64,000 nucleotides of DNA from Undaria pinnatifida (taxonomy: Eukaryota > Sar > Phaeophyceae > Laminariales > Alariaceae), in the NCBI GenBank assembly GCA_012845835.1, contig JABAKD010000001.1, positions 9,444,832 through 9,508,831 on the forward strand, given 5' to 3'. Shown here piece after piece: positions 36,000 to 47,529 of this stretch. A program made the position numbers and the translations under genes. The first letter of the stretch is position 1, and each line of letters starts with the position of its first letter. A model generated the notes under the pieces. The model was not told the DNA's origin, made no database searches, and saw only the letters and a program-made list of their open reading frames with translations.

Positions 36000-36990
36000 G
36001 GAAGAAGGAGGGTCGGGGGTGACAGACCCATACCCATACCGTGGGGATGGGGAGGTAAATGTGGCATTTACACCTGGAAACCCGTTTCGGGGACATAATT
36101 ACTTGCAATTAGTATAGGGAGGGGTCTTGGGGCTCAAAAGGGGTAAACAACGAAGAGGAGAGGTTAGATTATAACTGGTGATAAGGAATGGTTGGAGCAA
36201 GGGCAAAATGTGGAGTAGGTGGAAGTAGGCAACGTAAAGGCGTAGACTGGCTTGCATACAAGCCTTCCTGTATTTGTTTTTGCGGTGTGTTTGTCTTCGT
36301 TCTGAAACAGTACTCGTCGCACCTTAGTACTATACTTATGGTGGACCTGCTGCCCGGCCACACGCCGACCTGACCCCGCGTTGTTGCCTTTCTCACGTCC
36401 TCTTGGAACGACAACAACAACCAAATGCCTTGCTCTTTCCAGGGCCTTTCTTACTGGTGGTATGAGTATGCTCATACGACTCATAATACCTCGTGCAATT
36501 TTCGTTTCGTACATACCCCGGTAAGCATGTTGATATAGTTTTTCTTCAGACGCCACCACCGAAACCGTTACTACACGCACGCGTCGTTCAAACCGTCTCC
36601 CTCCAACGCCGCGGCGCATCAAAAAGCCGCGGAAGTGAGATCAGGGGGGCAACAAGTCATACTCAAAGCTAGTAGTATGGGTATTTACGAATGGATGGGT
36701 AGTCCTGAGACGCTTTTGTTTCAGCCTCGTTTTTCGGCGTGGGGGGGGCGGATGGCACAATGCGATAAGAGAAAACCGTTTGGTGTGTCGCGCCGCGCCG
36801 GCCCGCGGTCGTCGTTATACAAGACGGCGACAAGAGGGAGAGCGTAACCTATACTATGCTTCGAAGTCCAATAACAACAGTGGAGTCCTGACGGGGGGGT
36901 TCCATTTTATCTCATTTTTCTCAGACTTGTATTCCTCTCTTTTCTCAGACTTGTTTTCCTCTCTGTGTCAAGCAACAAGCATAGTAACGC
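36000..36990. other. No gene seen
   Basis: A minus frame of 152 codons (36164-36622) is open but without a recognisable domain. One copy of the 87-base satellite motif lies near 36100 in reverse. Confidence 0.4.
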
Positions 36991-36994
36991 CTTG

Positions 36995-37106
<112 letters not shown>

Positions 37107-37277
37107 GTTTTTGTTGTTTGTTGTTGTTGCTGTATTGGACCATACACCGGGTACCTGGTACTAGCTAACTGCCTCTGTTCGTAGTCCTTTCAACCCTGGG
37201 GTGATGCCAAGCACAGGCAGAGTGAGCACGTGTATCATTTAATGGTGCGAATCCGCGGTCTCCAGACTCCAACAGTA

Positions 37278-37532
37278 CGCATGCTACGATCGAGGTATCA
37301 CTTTTCGTCTCAAAAGGTTTCTGAATGACGGGGCTCCCTCAACCCAAAATCGTCGGAAGTACTAGGCCATTTTTTTTTCCATGACTATCGTTGTGCACCT
37401 AGGCCATGGGATTTTTCGTCCGTTAGTTGTTTTACTTTCCTCCGAATCAGTTTTAGGGAGAAGTCTTAAGCTCCCAAATTGAGGAACCTTGAAGAAAAAA
37501 AAGTGGTGCACCCCTCTATCGTAGCACGCGTC
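37278..37532 (+). mobile_element. MITE copy 2
   Basis: Same family and orientation as the copy at 35.7 kb, starting ATGCTACGATCGAGGTATCA and ending CCTCTATCGTAGCACGCGTC. Confidence 0.85.
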
Positions 37533-37799
37533 ACAGGTGTCTACGATGTATGGCACGACTATATACTGCTGAATATAGGTCTCATGGACAGCAGTCAAAA
37601 TGGCACGATGACAAAAGCCCGTATAGAAACTTATCCTCGTCTTGTCATCCCCCCATTTTCCTTCCCGGCGTAAAACAACTAAAAAAAGCACAGTGTTTTG
37701 TTCAGATTGTAGTAACCCTGTATATCCCCAATAGTGCCCCGAAGCCTCAATGGTGCCGGTGTTTTGCGCTGGAACATGCCGGCACTATAGTCTATTTTT

Positions 37800-38490
37800 C
37801 TCGTAGCTGTTAAGGACTTAGTGGGGTACTAAGTTAGGGTATTAGTCCTTTTGACCACTTGCGAAAAGGTTAACCAATAGCTTTCCCAAACTAAAAGCCT
37901 TATAACACCCTTCCCTCCTGAAACAACAGCACGATAGCAGGTCGGCCGGATATACGGGCGGACCTGTCATTATCCAAGCGGTTTCATTTCCTGGGGATAC
38001 CCGGGGAGAGTATTTTTCAAGTTCGACATGGGGAAAGTCTGAAAAGTTTAGTCATGGTGGATGTGGGACTCGAACCCACGACCCAAAAAATCGTGGTCTG
38101 TCGACGACGCCATCTAGTGTTAAAGTGTTAGTGGGATATTATTCCGTTTGGCCACTTGCAAAAGGTTAACCAATAGCTTACCCAAACTAAAAGCCTTACA
38201 ACACTCTCCTCCCCTGAAACGGCGGGATAGCAGGCCGACCGGATATACGGGCGGACCTGTCAATATCCAAGCGGTTTCATTTCCTGGGGATACCGGGGAG
38301 AGTATTTTTTAAGTTCGCCATGGGAAAGTCTGGAAAAGTTTATTAATATATTGTGGATGGTGGGATTTGAACCCACGACCCGAAAAAAACGTGGTCTGTC
38401 GCCGACGCCATTAGTTAAGGATTTAGTGGCTTTTAACCACTTGCAAAAGGTTAACCAATAGCTTACCCAAACTAAGCCTTATATAACATA
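37800..38490 (-). repeat. Tandem tRNA-derived repeats (family 1)
   Basis: Two full units of about 300 bases and the start of a third. Each has, on the minus strand, TGGCGTCG(T/G)CG, a T-arm with GGTTC(G/A)A(G/A)TCC, and the body with GACAGGTCCGCCCGTATATC and GGTTAACCTTTTGCAAG. Confidence 0.75.
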
Positions 38491-38544
38491 GCCCCCAACT
38501 CACTGTGGCAGACGGCGGGCACGTCCGGGAATCTATTTTCTTAC

Positions 38545-38830
38545 CGTATTGTTAAGATATGGCCTCGAAAGGCCTGTAATTATCCGCATTGAGATAATCT
38601 GGATGGGTTTCGTATACTAAGGTTGGCGTTTTATGTTCGGGATAGTCAGGAAATAGACTGGAGGCACGTGCCTCGGATCTCTGAAGCCATCCAGGGCTCT
38701 GGCGGAATCGAATACAATTGCGTCTCTGCGAAGGCTATAAGAAAGTGAGTACTCTCCGAGGACCTGCTCAATCAATTGGCAGACCTGCAGACACTCTGTG
38801 TCCCCGCCCATTACTCTTCACAAATGGCGT
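38545..38830 (-). repeat. Dispersed block related to 20.54 kb
   Basis: The minus frame is open for 64 codons (starting MGGDTECLQV, with LRRDAIVFDSARALDGF). The relative at 20.56 kb has GGDTECP and LRRDVALFDSTRAPHGF. Similarity at protein level hints at an old coding exon. Confidence 0.5.
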
Positions 38831-39004
38831 CGTCGACATACCATGTTTTCTTTGGGTCGTGGGTTCGAGTCCCACATCCACCTGAATAAACTTTTTTTAC
38901 TTTCCCCATGTCGAACTGAAAAATACTCTTCCCGGTATACCCAGGGAATGAAACCGCTTGGATATTGACAGGTCCGCCCGTATTGTTGTTGTTGTTGTTG
39001 TTGC

Positions 39005-39101
<97 letters not shown>

Positions 39102-39445
39102 CTCACATTAACTCGCATAATCAAGTCCGTGGTCGCAGGACAGGCTCCAGTCACTCTGGAGCTGAGGAATACCCTAGGGCAAAACACAAACAACTCAAGG
39201 TGGTACACGCATAGTCTATATCACAGCTGCAGTTCATGCCTCCACCAGAAACATATAAAAGTGAAATCGGGAGTCAGTCTACAATGTGCCAGGTCCATAC
39301 CGGTGCATACGTCTCATTGCCGTATATCCGCGGTCGACGTGGTATCCCGCCGTCTCAGGAGGGAAGAGTGTTACAAGGCTTAGTTTGGGTAGTAAGCCAA
39401 CCTTTTGCAAGTGGTCAAACGGACTAATACCCCACTAATATCTTG
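38822..39445 (+). repeat. tRNA-derived repeat (family 1), plus strand, interrupted
   Basis: It starts with the tRNA-like part (TGGCGTCGTCGACATACC, GGTTCGAGTCC) and runs to CCGCCCGTAT at 38983. It resumes at CCGTATATCCG near 39330 and continues to GGACTAATACCCCACTAAT. The gap is the insertion listed separately. Confidence 0.75.
38984..39335 (-). mobile_element. Retroposon-like insertion with (AAC)n tail
   Basis: About 350 bases split the tRNA-derived repeat. CCGTAT stands on both sides and once in intact copies, as a 6-base target duplication. Read on the minus strand the insert ends in about 36 AAC units. No protein is encoded. Confidence 0.75.
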
Positions 39446-39449
39446 ACAG

Positions 39450-40080
39450 TATTGTGCGCATATGATAGCACACCCCCTCGGACGGACTCCCAAGTCGATC
39501 TTTTCGACCACGACGACTTGGAGAACACAAACAAACGCACAGAGCGATGCGTCAGAGCGATGCGTCGTCAATGTCAATCAATGTAAAGATGTCGACCTGA
39601 CATGATCTTCCCACAAAGTCCCTATTTTCATGGTGTGTGCGACGCTCCCTTTCGGTTTACAAAAATCTGCTCGGAAACTCATCTTCGAGGTGCGTGATCT
39701 CTTGCGTACCGGTGGATGAATGTGTGTGGTATGGGAGGGGATGGGGCCGTTTTTCCTTCCGGCGTTCTTTGTTTAACGTGCCTCTTTTCAGCTGTTTTAT
39801 TACCGTATAGAAGATATGTTTTATTACCGTATAGATAGGGCCAAAAGCGATTCCACCAGCACTAAACTATAGAACGCAGTGGCTCAACCGGCACAATCGG
39901 GAACCAACCCCTCAATTACCTAGTATCTGGCGTACCGCAAGCCAGGTAGGTGTGGTGTTTTATATCTCGTATTTATTATTGTGATTGCCACGCTGCCACG
40001 CAAGACAATTTTCAAACAGTAGAAAAGCTGTGTGTTTGAGTCAACTACTGCAACACATTATTAGTATCATAGTAGTTAGT
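39450..40080. other. No gene seen
   Basis: Contains a 20-base direct repeat TGTTTTATTACCGTATAGA near 39792 and 39814. Confidence 0.4.
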
Positions 40081-40087
40081 AGTTTCC

Positions 40088-40265
40088 CGGAGGTAGGCGC
40101 CGACTATCCGACTTGTTATTGGTTTTGAACTCCTTAGCGCTTTGGTCGGCAAGTCGGCTAGCTATCAGCTATTATAGCTGGCTTCGCCAACCGACTTACC
40201 AACTAAATATTTTTTAGTTGGTTAACGGTCCCTTCTGCCCCTAGGCCGATTATTAATATTGCTCA
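40088..40265. repeat. Relative of the GTGAGTCGGCA MITE
   Basis: GCGCCGACTATCCGAC, AGCTATTATAGCTGGC and ACCGACTTACCAACTA are shared with 43.95-44.38 kb. Confidence 0.5.
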
Positions 40266-40369
40266 TAGGGGTAAGGGGTTTGATGGATAGAGACAGCAAG
40301 TCGGTAGTTGGGTTCGCAGAGGTGTGACTCACACTCAGTCTATATAGCCGGTAAATCCTGCCGAAAAAC

Positions 40370-40440
40370 AAGGAAAACGATAAAGCTTTATTTTTCCCCA
40401 TCCATCCGCCGGAGGATAAAAAAAAAAAGAAAAACGATAA
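40370..40440 (-). repeat. Dispersed TCCGGCGGATGGGG repeat
   Basis: Reverse copy of the units at 51.15 and 51.54 kb: AAAGCTTTATTTTTCCCCAT, CCGCCGGAGGATA and an A-run. Confidence 0.75.
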
Positions 40441-40449
40441 AGAGGAGAA

Positions 40450-43150
40450 AAACAAGGACCCTTCCGAAGAACGTCACATCAAAATATTGTGGCGTTTTTC
40501 ACCCAGGGATCGGGGCAAACACGGATATCCCGAGAGGCAGGCCGCTGGCGAGCCAAGAACCAAACCACTAACCTTGATTAACCAGAGAAGGCGAGGCGCT
40601 AAAGCTGACGTAGAGGGCAATCAGGAGAGACCAGAGGCAGCGCGAATACATCCGACAGAACCATGGTAAGAGGGAGATGAATGCTTCAGACGGAGGGCGA
40701 GGATTATGGAAAATTGCAGTAGCGTTGTTGGGTGTGTTGTTCGTTGTTCCGGGGACGAGAGTCCAGTAGACTACAACACCGACCGTGCATCTCCTTTGGC
40801 CAAGAATAATTACTTGAAATTAACGAGGACAAGCTTATTTGTTCTAAAATATGTATTCGACTCACACGAGCAGCACAGCAGTACCAGGGTTAGCAGCATA
40901 GCAGAGCACGGCACAGCAGTGTTGGCATTGCTCCGTGTAATTTAGATGCCCCATCCTCGCCCCAAGAACACGCTCACAGCACAGTAGCAGCGCCCTGAAT
41001 GCTCAAGTGGCGTGGACCCTCTCACAGACTACCTTCCGAGCGTCTGTCTGGTCTCTTCACTTTGCAGAGCTTCTGCTTATATTATTTAGGAGTTTCCCAC
41101 CATCATACACCCATCTGGACTAATATATAAGCGCCATGTATGTATTAATAATATAATTATCACGGTCTTAATTTTATGGTTCAAAATGGCAGAGCAAGTC
41201 AATATTTTTTTGCGAATTTTCGAACTTTGAACATGGAGTCATTTCACCATACAACACCGACACCACTACCACGAAGCAACAAGTTCCGCCCCCGCAAGAC
41301 GGCCCAAGCCTGCTCACTGCTGATCCATCCGCCCTTTCTCTGTGCCTCGAGGGAAGCTCATGGGGCCTTTCGTGGGTCCATGCGCAGCCATGCGCAGCCG
41401 CTCAGACCTCATACTACCGGTCATGTAGTGCTTGTTCTATTAATATATGAACAGCATGCAATCAAAAGCTTGTTTCTTGCTGTTGCAAACCACGACGAGA
41501 CGCATTTTTTTTGTGTGGCGATTTGATTGACTCAAAATGTTAAACTAAATTCACCAACTCTAAATCCAAGTGTTTTTGCGTTTTGTCTTCGTGGCGCCCA
41601 ACATGTGGGTACGCTTTTGTGAAAATGTAAATGTTTTTCAGACTTTGGAGTGTTTTTTTTCGTGTTCCCTCAAAAACAGATAATATGGGTGCACTTATGT
41701 TATGTGTATTAAGTCTGGTATACCTGGTACCTGGTACTGGTTGTAGATTGTATGTAGAACGAGCCATACCGCTGCTGTACGTACGTAACTAAATTACGTT
41801 CCGGCATAGCAGAGAACGTCGTTAAAGTGCATAGTATTGACGGAAGTAGGACAGGACACCTACGGTACCACACGCAAAGTAACACCGATTCATTTGCAGG
41901 GCCAGTTTTCTCGAAAACCAGGGGAGCACACGCAACGAAAAAGGCAAGGATGCGTCGTATATCCTCACCTGGAACCCAAGAATTTCCGGGAAACAGCCCT
42001 TTTCAGCTTTTCCAAAAATGTTCCCCTATTTCCTCTCTTTACAGGAAAAAAGGCGTCATTTCAGGGGAGGGACAAAAAGAAACATCCCCGGGTGGTCCAT
42101 GCACCACATTCAGCAAGAGTACACAAATTATTCAGGCCTTTGGGCAGTCGTTTTCAGTCATTTTCACTCCACACAACCGCAGTAATGGCAGGGCAGAACG
42201 CGAGTGCCTGAGTTATGTTGATAGGTTTCAGTTGATCTGTCACTTGTTCACGCCCTCGTTGGTTTCGTCCTGCAGCCGTCCATCGAATATTGGAAATCCA
42301 CCACTACTCTGTACTCTGTAGGGCTGATAGCGGTCTCTGATGTACAATCAGAATTACGTTGTGAGGGAAATCAGCAATACAAAGTACAAAGCGGGACGCG
42401 AGCAGCCACAGCAGTGCGCTGCTGCGTAAGTGTGTAGCGATCGCGACCATACCCACGACTGTAAACGAAAACATGGACGCCTCGATTAATTCCCAAAGTC
42501 ACAGCTGCATCTGCGCCGAGTACCCGTTCCATTTGAACGTGATACCTCGCATGATGCTATAATTATTTAATTGTATCACTTCCATGAGTCCGCCCGGCAT
42601 GAGACGCCCAGCGGATTGCTGGTCTGCTGCACAGCTTTTCAGCTTAAAAAAGGGGGGGGGGGTCCATTCTATATGGAGGCGGTTTTAGCCCAGGGATCGG
42701 GGACGTGAGCTATTTCCACTGAAAATTATTATTCCCTCAAGCCCTAGTAATTTCGGGTAATTACCGCAACCGGGAAATACGCATCCTTGGAAAAAGGTAG
42801 CCTTGTTGACTTGGGATTTTCTGTATGACAGTTACGTATCTGTTTCGTGCCGGTTCGGGGTAGTTGCCTATTAAGGGATACCTAGTAATTGGCTGGCGTA
42901 TTGATGGTGACTCACTTCTCGATTTGCATCTACCCTGTTGGAGAACTATCAAAAATACAATGACTTGAAACCAACCCCGCTTGGAGCTAACGAACGGGCT
43001 TTGGACAGATCTCGTTGAGAAATTTCCATGGGCGCATCACTCGGCGTTTTGAACTCTCGCCCTTATCAATAAAATCAGCTTGGAAATTTGTTCCATGTGG
43101 GTGGTGTTATCCTGCGTGTTGTAAAATACATAATAAACTGGTGCATAGCA
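40450..43150. other. No gene supported
   Basis: Two overlapping + frames at 41827-42321 are open for 124-164 codons but show no domain and no clear splice sites. TACCTGGTACCTGGTA lies near 41721. Confidence 0.4.
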
Positions 43151-43164
43151 CAACCGTCACATTT

Positions 43165-43452
43165 TGTGCGTCGAACGGTTTTTATAGTTTGTGCACAGGT
43201 TGATTAACATCAATCCTGTTGACCCTGGTACAGGCTAATTCTACGGGGAGTCGCCGACCTATATCCTTAATGAGGGCAAACACCCGGTAATACGTGCGAT
43301 CGGAGCATCACACACAGCTTGCAAATATGAGTTTGGACGAAATCTTCGATCTCACAGCTGGCGTGTATTCTAGTTTTTTTTTAACATCTAAGAACAAATT
43401 ACGCAACTTTCAAAGGTGAGTATTGAACCTTATCGACGTCGCAGCTGACGTA
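43165..43452 (-). repeat. CAGCTG-family ends, inverted to 32.05 kb
   Basis: Reverse of the 32052 end up to CTCACAGCTGGCGTGTATTC at about 43372. The shorter type of end follows at once (GTGAGTATTGAACC...GTCGCAGCTGACG, to 43452). Confidence 0.7.
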
Positions 43453-43487
43453 TTTAAAACATAAAAAAAACACCTTCCTGGTATCTT

Positions 43488-43712
43488 GGTTCGCTGGCGG
43501 ATCTGACACTTGTGAGCTTGCGAGTCTGTGCCGACGCTGACTGCGTTCCGCGCGGTTTCTTCGCCGAAGCATGCCCCGGCCTCGGCTGCAAAGGCGGGCG
43601 TTGCGGATCGGCCAGCCCAGAGCGACAGCGCCTGGGCGAGGCTTCGATGTTGCAATGTACTGGTGTATACGACGAAATCTCCGAAATATCCTCTTCTGCA
43701 AGCGGTTTGTGA
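43488..43712 (+). CDS. Small GC-rich Cys-containing frame
   Basis: The segment is richer in GC than its AT-rich surroundings. It reads VCADADCVPRGFFAEACPGL, then GCKGGRCG and a Ser/Glu-rich tail ending in a stop. Cys spacing is loosely like a secreted Cys-rich repeat. It starts just after two CAGCTG-family ends. All frames are fairly open here, so coding is uncertain. Confidence 0.22.
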   Translation, partial: GSLADLTLVSLRVCADADCVPRGFFAEACPGLGCKGGRCGSASPERQRLGEASMLQCTGVYDEISEISSSASGL

Positions 43713-43948
43713 ACGTTTTGGCACTGGCCTCACGACGGTGCCTACTTCTTCGCGTATTTATATGCGGCACGTCCTCTCTGACCTCCAACCCGCGGGGAGC
43801 GTCGGCTAATCTACCGGCGCCGCCGTTGTGGGAGCCTGCACGGGCGGCTGTGTGTTCAGATCTACTCTGTAGGACATAATTGGAACGCCCCGCTTATGCC
43901 ATGCAGACTCCGTGGAGAACTTCTGAAAGTATTATCTACGATCTGTAG

Positions 43949-44383
43949 AGCTGTGAGTCGGCACGACTTAAGGCACCGAGTAGTTATTTGTTGGACTAAC
44001 AGTCAGTCGTTTCCCTGGGGTGCCGACTATCCGACCCACTGGTTTTCTTTATTTGTAGGAAGGCTTATTGACCGCGGGGCAGAGCTTTTCTCCGCTATTC
44101 GCCGCAAACATCGACAAACGAAGTGGTTCCCAAACGGTCAGGGTTAGGGTCGAGCTTCTCTTCTTGGACAGGAAGGTGTCCAGCTTGAGCCCGCACTTGA
44201 GAGATGGTATATTGCTAAGAAATTGAGGCTCGGATTTTTCATCAGAATAATAAATCCGATGACAGAAATGCGGCTCAAATTGTCCAACCGATTTGCCGAC
44301 TAAATCCAGCTATTAATAGTCGGTTTTGCCACCGATCGATTAGTTAGTAGTCGTGAAAGCCTGCCGACTCACAGCCTTAACGA
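43949..44383. mobile_element. MITE with GCTGTGAGTCGGCA ends
   Basis: A perfect 14-base terminal inverted repeat, GCTGTGAGTCGGCA and TGCCGACTCACAGC, encloses about 435 bases without a gene. GGGTTAGGGT occurs inside near 44143. No clear target duplication. Confidence 0.7.
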
Positions 44384-45000
44384 TCTGGGTAATATTTGAA
44401 GGCAGATGGGTATTCTTCCTACGAACAAGTAGCTATTTTCGCATTCTTGTTGGCTAAGAGGTATAGCATATAGTGTAAGCGGCTTATTCAAGTCCTTCCA
44501 AACCACAGCATCCCGATCCCGCCGACTCAACCTAGAGTCTTTCCAAGCACAGCGTCGAAGCGGGCCGAGTCAAACTAGAGCCTTCACAAGCCACAGCATC
44601 CAAGCACAGGTCACCCCATAGCGCAAGGGTTAGGGTTCTGGACCGGCGATCGGCGTTAAGCGGCAGGCCCAAAACCCCCGTAACTATTTTCCTACTTGGT
44701 ATTAATGCCAAGCTGCAACTAGGACTCTGCGATCTACGTCTATCAGCTAACCTCGTACGCGTACGCGCGTACAGCAGCAGCTGCCACATACCCTTTCTGC
44801 GGAGCTTCGTATTGTATGTACAGCAGCAGCTAGCTGTGGTGGCCGAACCTTTTTGTGAGGCTGTTCGTGTGCGGCAGCAACTTTGCAGCAGTCTCAGCAG
44901 CACAGCAGATCACCATAGCACCACAGCAGCCTTTTGTTCGGGGTTTCGACCTAAACATGCGCTTTTAAATAGTTGTTTTTTCAGGGCTTTTCACGGGTCA
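44384..45000. other. No gene seen
   Basis: Contains AAGCACAG(C/G) and CACAGCATCC direct repeats near 44500-44610 and CAGCAGCAGC stretches near 44774, 44820 and 44885. Confidence 0.4.
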
Positions 45001-45012
45001 GATCAAACCTCG

Positions 45013-45320
45013 CGGGTCGGGTCGGGTCGGGTCGGGTCGGGTCGGGTTGGGTCTGACCCGACCCGACCCGACCCGCGAGATTTTAAAACCTCTTGACCCG
45101 ACCCGAATCGACCCGTGAGATTTTGAAAACCTCCTGACCCGACCCGACCCGACCCGACCCGACCCGACCCGACCCGACCCGACCCGACCCGACCCGACCC
45201 GACCCGCGAGATTTTGGAAACCTCCTGACCCGACCCGACCCGACCTGCCACAATCCGAGTGACCCGTGAGTTGCGGGTTTCATGCGGGTCGGGTCGACTG
45301 GACCCGTGATATATCTCACG
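45013..45320. repeat. GGGTC/GACCC pentamer array with central inversion
   Basis: GGGTC units run to about 45053 and then switch to GACCC units, so the array can fold on itself. Higher-order units are GACCC(n) followed by CGCGAGATTTT(G)AAACCTCCT. Confidence 0.9.
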
Positions 45321-45560
45321 GGTCAAACATATCTGGATATGTATGTACCTTGGTCGGTTGGTTGATCCTTGTTCCCTCGTACTTTTCCCAGGATGTCGTG
45401 CTCTCTGGTTTTTTCACCGGCATTGTTTGCAGCATTATTATGTGGTGTGCGCGCGAAAAATTAAAGAGACCGCAACCCACGCACGGGCAATTAGCCCCGC
45501 CCATAGCGCTAAACCACCGGGTCGACCCGACGAGCGACCCAACAAGCGATTCAATTTTCT

Positions 45561-45791
45561 ATGCACTCTCCGGCCCCGGCAAGCGGCCTAGCTGAGCCGC
45601 CTCCGGCAGCAGGCCCACAACTGGGGCGGTGGATCTGTCAGCAGGGGCTGCGATCCGCGAGGATGCGTTGTGTGCTGCTGGCTCTTGCTGCTGCCGGTGC
45701 TGCTGCTGCTGTGCTGCTGCTGCTGCTGCTGCTGCTTCGACGACGGCTGCTCTTGCTTTTTTACGTTTGGTCACATTTCGTACTGGTATGA
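45561..45791 (+). other. CTG-repeat frame with hydrophobic run
   Basis: A (CTG)n run at about 45695-45752 reads as poly-Leu on + and as poly-Gln/Ala on minus. The + frame of 76 codons would look like a signal or membrane segment. I take it to be a trinucleotide repeat, not a gene. Confidence 0.5.
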
Positions 45792-46149
45792 TAACGGTAT
45801 GATAAAATTAAAATTGTTACCGGGTATCCAAAGTGTATCATACGCATGCATATGTTGTACATGGGTTCTTATACTGCCACTGTTCGTTTTTTTCGTTGAA
45901 CCCTGCAATGCAGCAAGACTCTGTGGCCAGCAAGAGTGTGTGGCCTGGCTTGTTTTAGTGGACTTAGATGGATGACAATATACCTGAATATTACTTAAGG
46001 CTTCATCCGACACGGGGATTCGCGTAGTAATAGTTTATACCTGGTACGGATAAGTTGCTGCCTAGTTGATGTTTCTGGACTCTTATGATAAAATGCGATC
46101 GGAGTATCGGGACGAGAGAGGCTTTCATGCAGGAAGTGGCAAGTTTTTT

Positions 46150-46575
46150 ATCATTGTCGAACCCGCGGGTCCGACCCGCGAGGTGCCGGCACGGTAAGGA
46201 CCCTCCGGCAGGCAGCTGTAAGTTTGAAAAAGGCGAACCTGCAGGCCGGATCCACGGGTTCGACCCGCGGGTCAGCCAAAAACAACCCGCAGGTCATCGT
46301 GGCTTGACCCGCGAGTGACCCGAATCTCGCGGGTCATGACCCGTCCCGACCCGCGAGATTTTGAAGACCTCTTGACCCGACCCGACCCGATGTGCGAGAT
46401 TTTTAAACCTCTTCACCCGACCCGACCCGACCCGACCCGACCCGCTAGATTTTGAAGCCTGTTGACCCGACCCGACCCGACCCGCGAGATTTTGAAACCT
46501 CTTGGCCCGATCCGTGAGATTTCAAAACGTGATGACCGGACCCGACCCGACCCGCGAGATTTTGGAACCCCCTTG
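46150..46575. repeat. Second GGGTC pentamer region
   Basis: Dispersed GACCCGCGGGTC-type palindromes, then blocks of GACCCGACCC with GCGAGATTTTGAA(G/A)CCTCTT, as in the array at 45 kb. Confidence 0.85.
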
Positions 46576-47033
46576 ACCATTTTTCGTATTTCGATAAATA
46601 TGTAGTTGTTTCGGTTTTGTTTGTGCTTTAGGTACGTTTAGCGGCAGTTAGAAGGTGCGGTCGACCATGTCCCGCGGAGTATGCGGAGCAACAACAGCAA
46701 ACAGCTAACGTACAATCAGACATGACGTTGTGTAGGGCATGTGGCCTAGATACACATGAGTACGGGTAGCAGCTATCAATAGTTTCTCTTATGTTTCCAC
46801 ATGGGCACTACCAAGGCAGTGTGGAATGCACACACTCTTGGCGTTGAACTCTGACCTCCGTCCTCCGCTACAGCACAGCACAGCAGTTACCACCAGTTTT
46901 TCAATGTGGGCATCACGCGAGCCGGCGACCGGTGGCCGTGGAGGCCCGGCGTGAAAGCTCCTTGTGCGGCAGTGAGAAACAAGATAACAAGAAAGGCAGG
47001 CAGGCATTTAAAACAAAAAAATCTTCTTAACGC

Positions 47034-47090
47034 GTCAGCTGAGAGTTGGATAAAGTTAGGATCGATACTCATCGTTGCAAGCTGCGTACT
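47034..47090 (+). repeat. CAGCTG-family end
   Basis: GCGTCAGCTGAGAGTTGGA followed by ACTCATCGTTGCAAGCTGCG. Confidence 0.6.
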
Positions 47091-47448
47091 ACAACGGCCG
47101 CTCGTTTGTCCTACGGATGTTGTCAGGGTGAACATCAGGCTAATATTGACGGCAATATGATAGATCTGGGAGCCTTTATACTGGAGCTGATTTTTATAGT
47201 ACAAAACTCACCCTCTCCCAAATAAGAAACCCAGCGTGGGTAAGTATTGATGTTTTTTTGTCCAGGTACTGCTGTTGTACCAGCTGCGAACAAAGCGAGT
47301 GCCCAGTTTCCGACGACGCCAAAAAATCGGGTGTCAAATTCAACCTCGCATGCCCGATTTTGATGTCTGCTACGCGTCCCACCGGACGACCGGATTTCTA
47401 GAAAATAAGTGTTTTCTCATTTTGGGAAGCACGCACAATTTTGTTGGT

Positions 47449-47525
47449 TAGGGTGGGGTGGGGTGGGGTTGGGATGGGTTGGGCTGGGTTGGGCTGGGTT
47501 GGGTCGGGTTGGGTTCGGTTGGGAC
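47449..47525 (+). repeat. GGGTTGGG simple repeat
   Basis: GGGTGGGGTGGGGTGGGGTT, then GGGCTGGGTT and GGGTCGGGTT units. Could form G-quadruplexes. Confidence 0.85.
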
Positions 47526-47529
47526 TTTC

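Noticed and set aside
45003-45326. Frame with GRVGSG repeats
   Set aside because: Translation of the GGGTC pentamer. All frames are open because the unit contains no stop.
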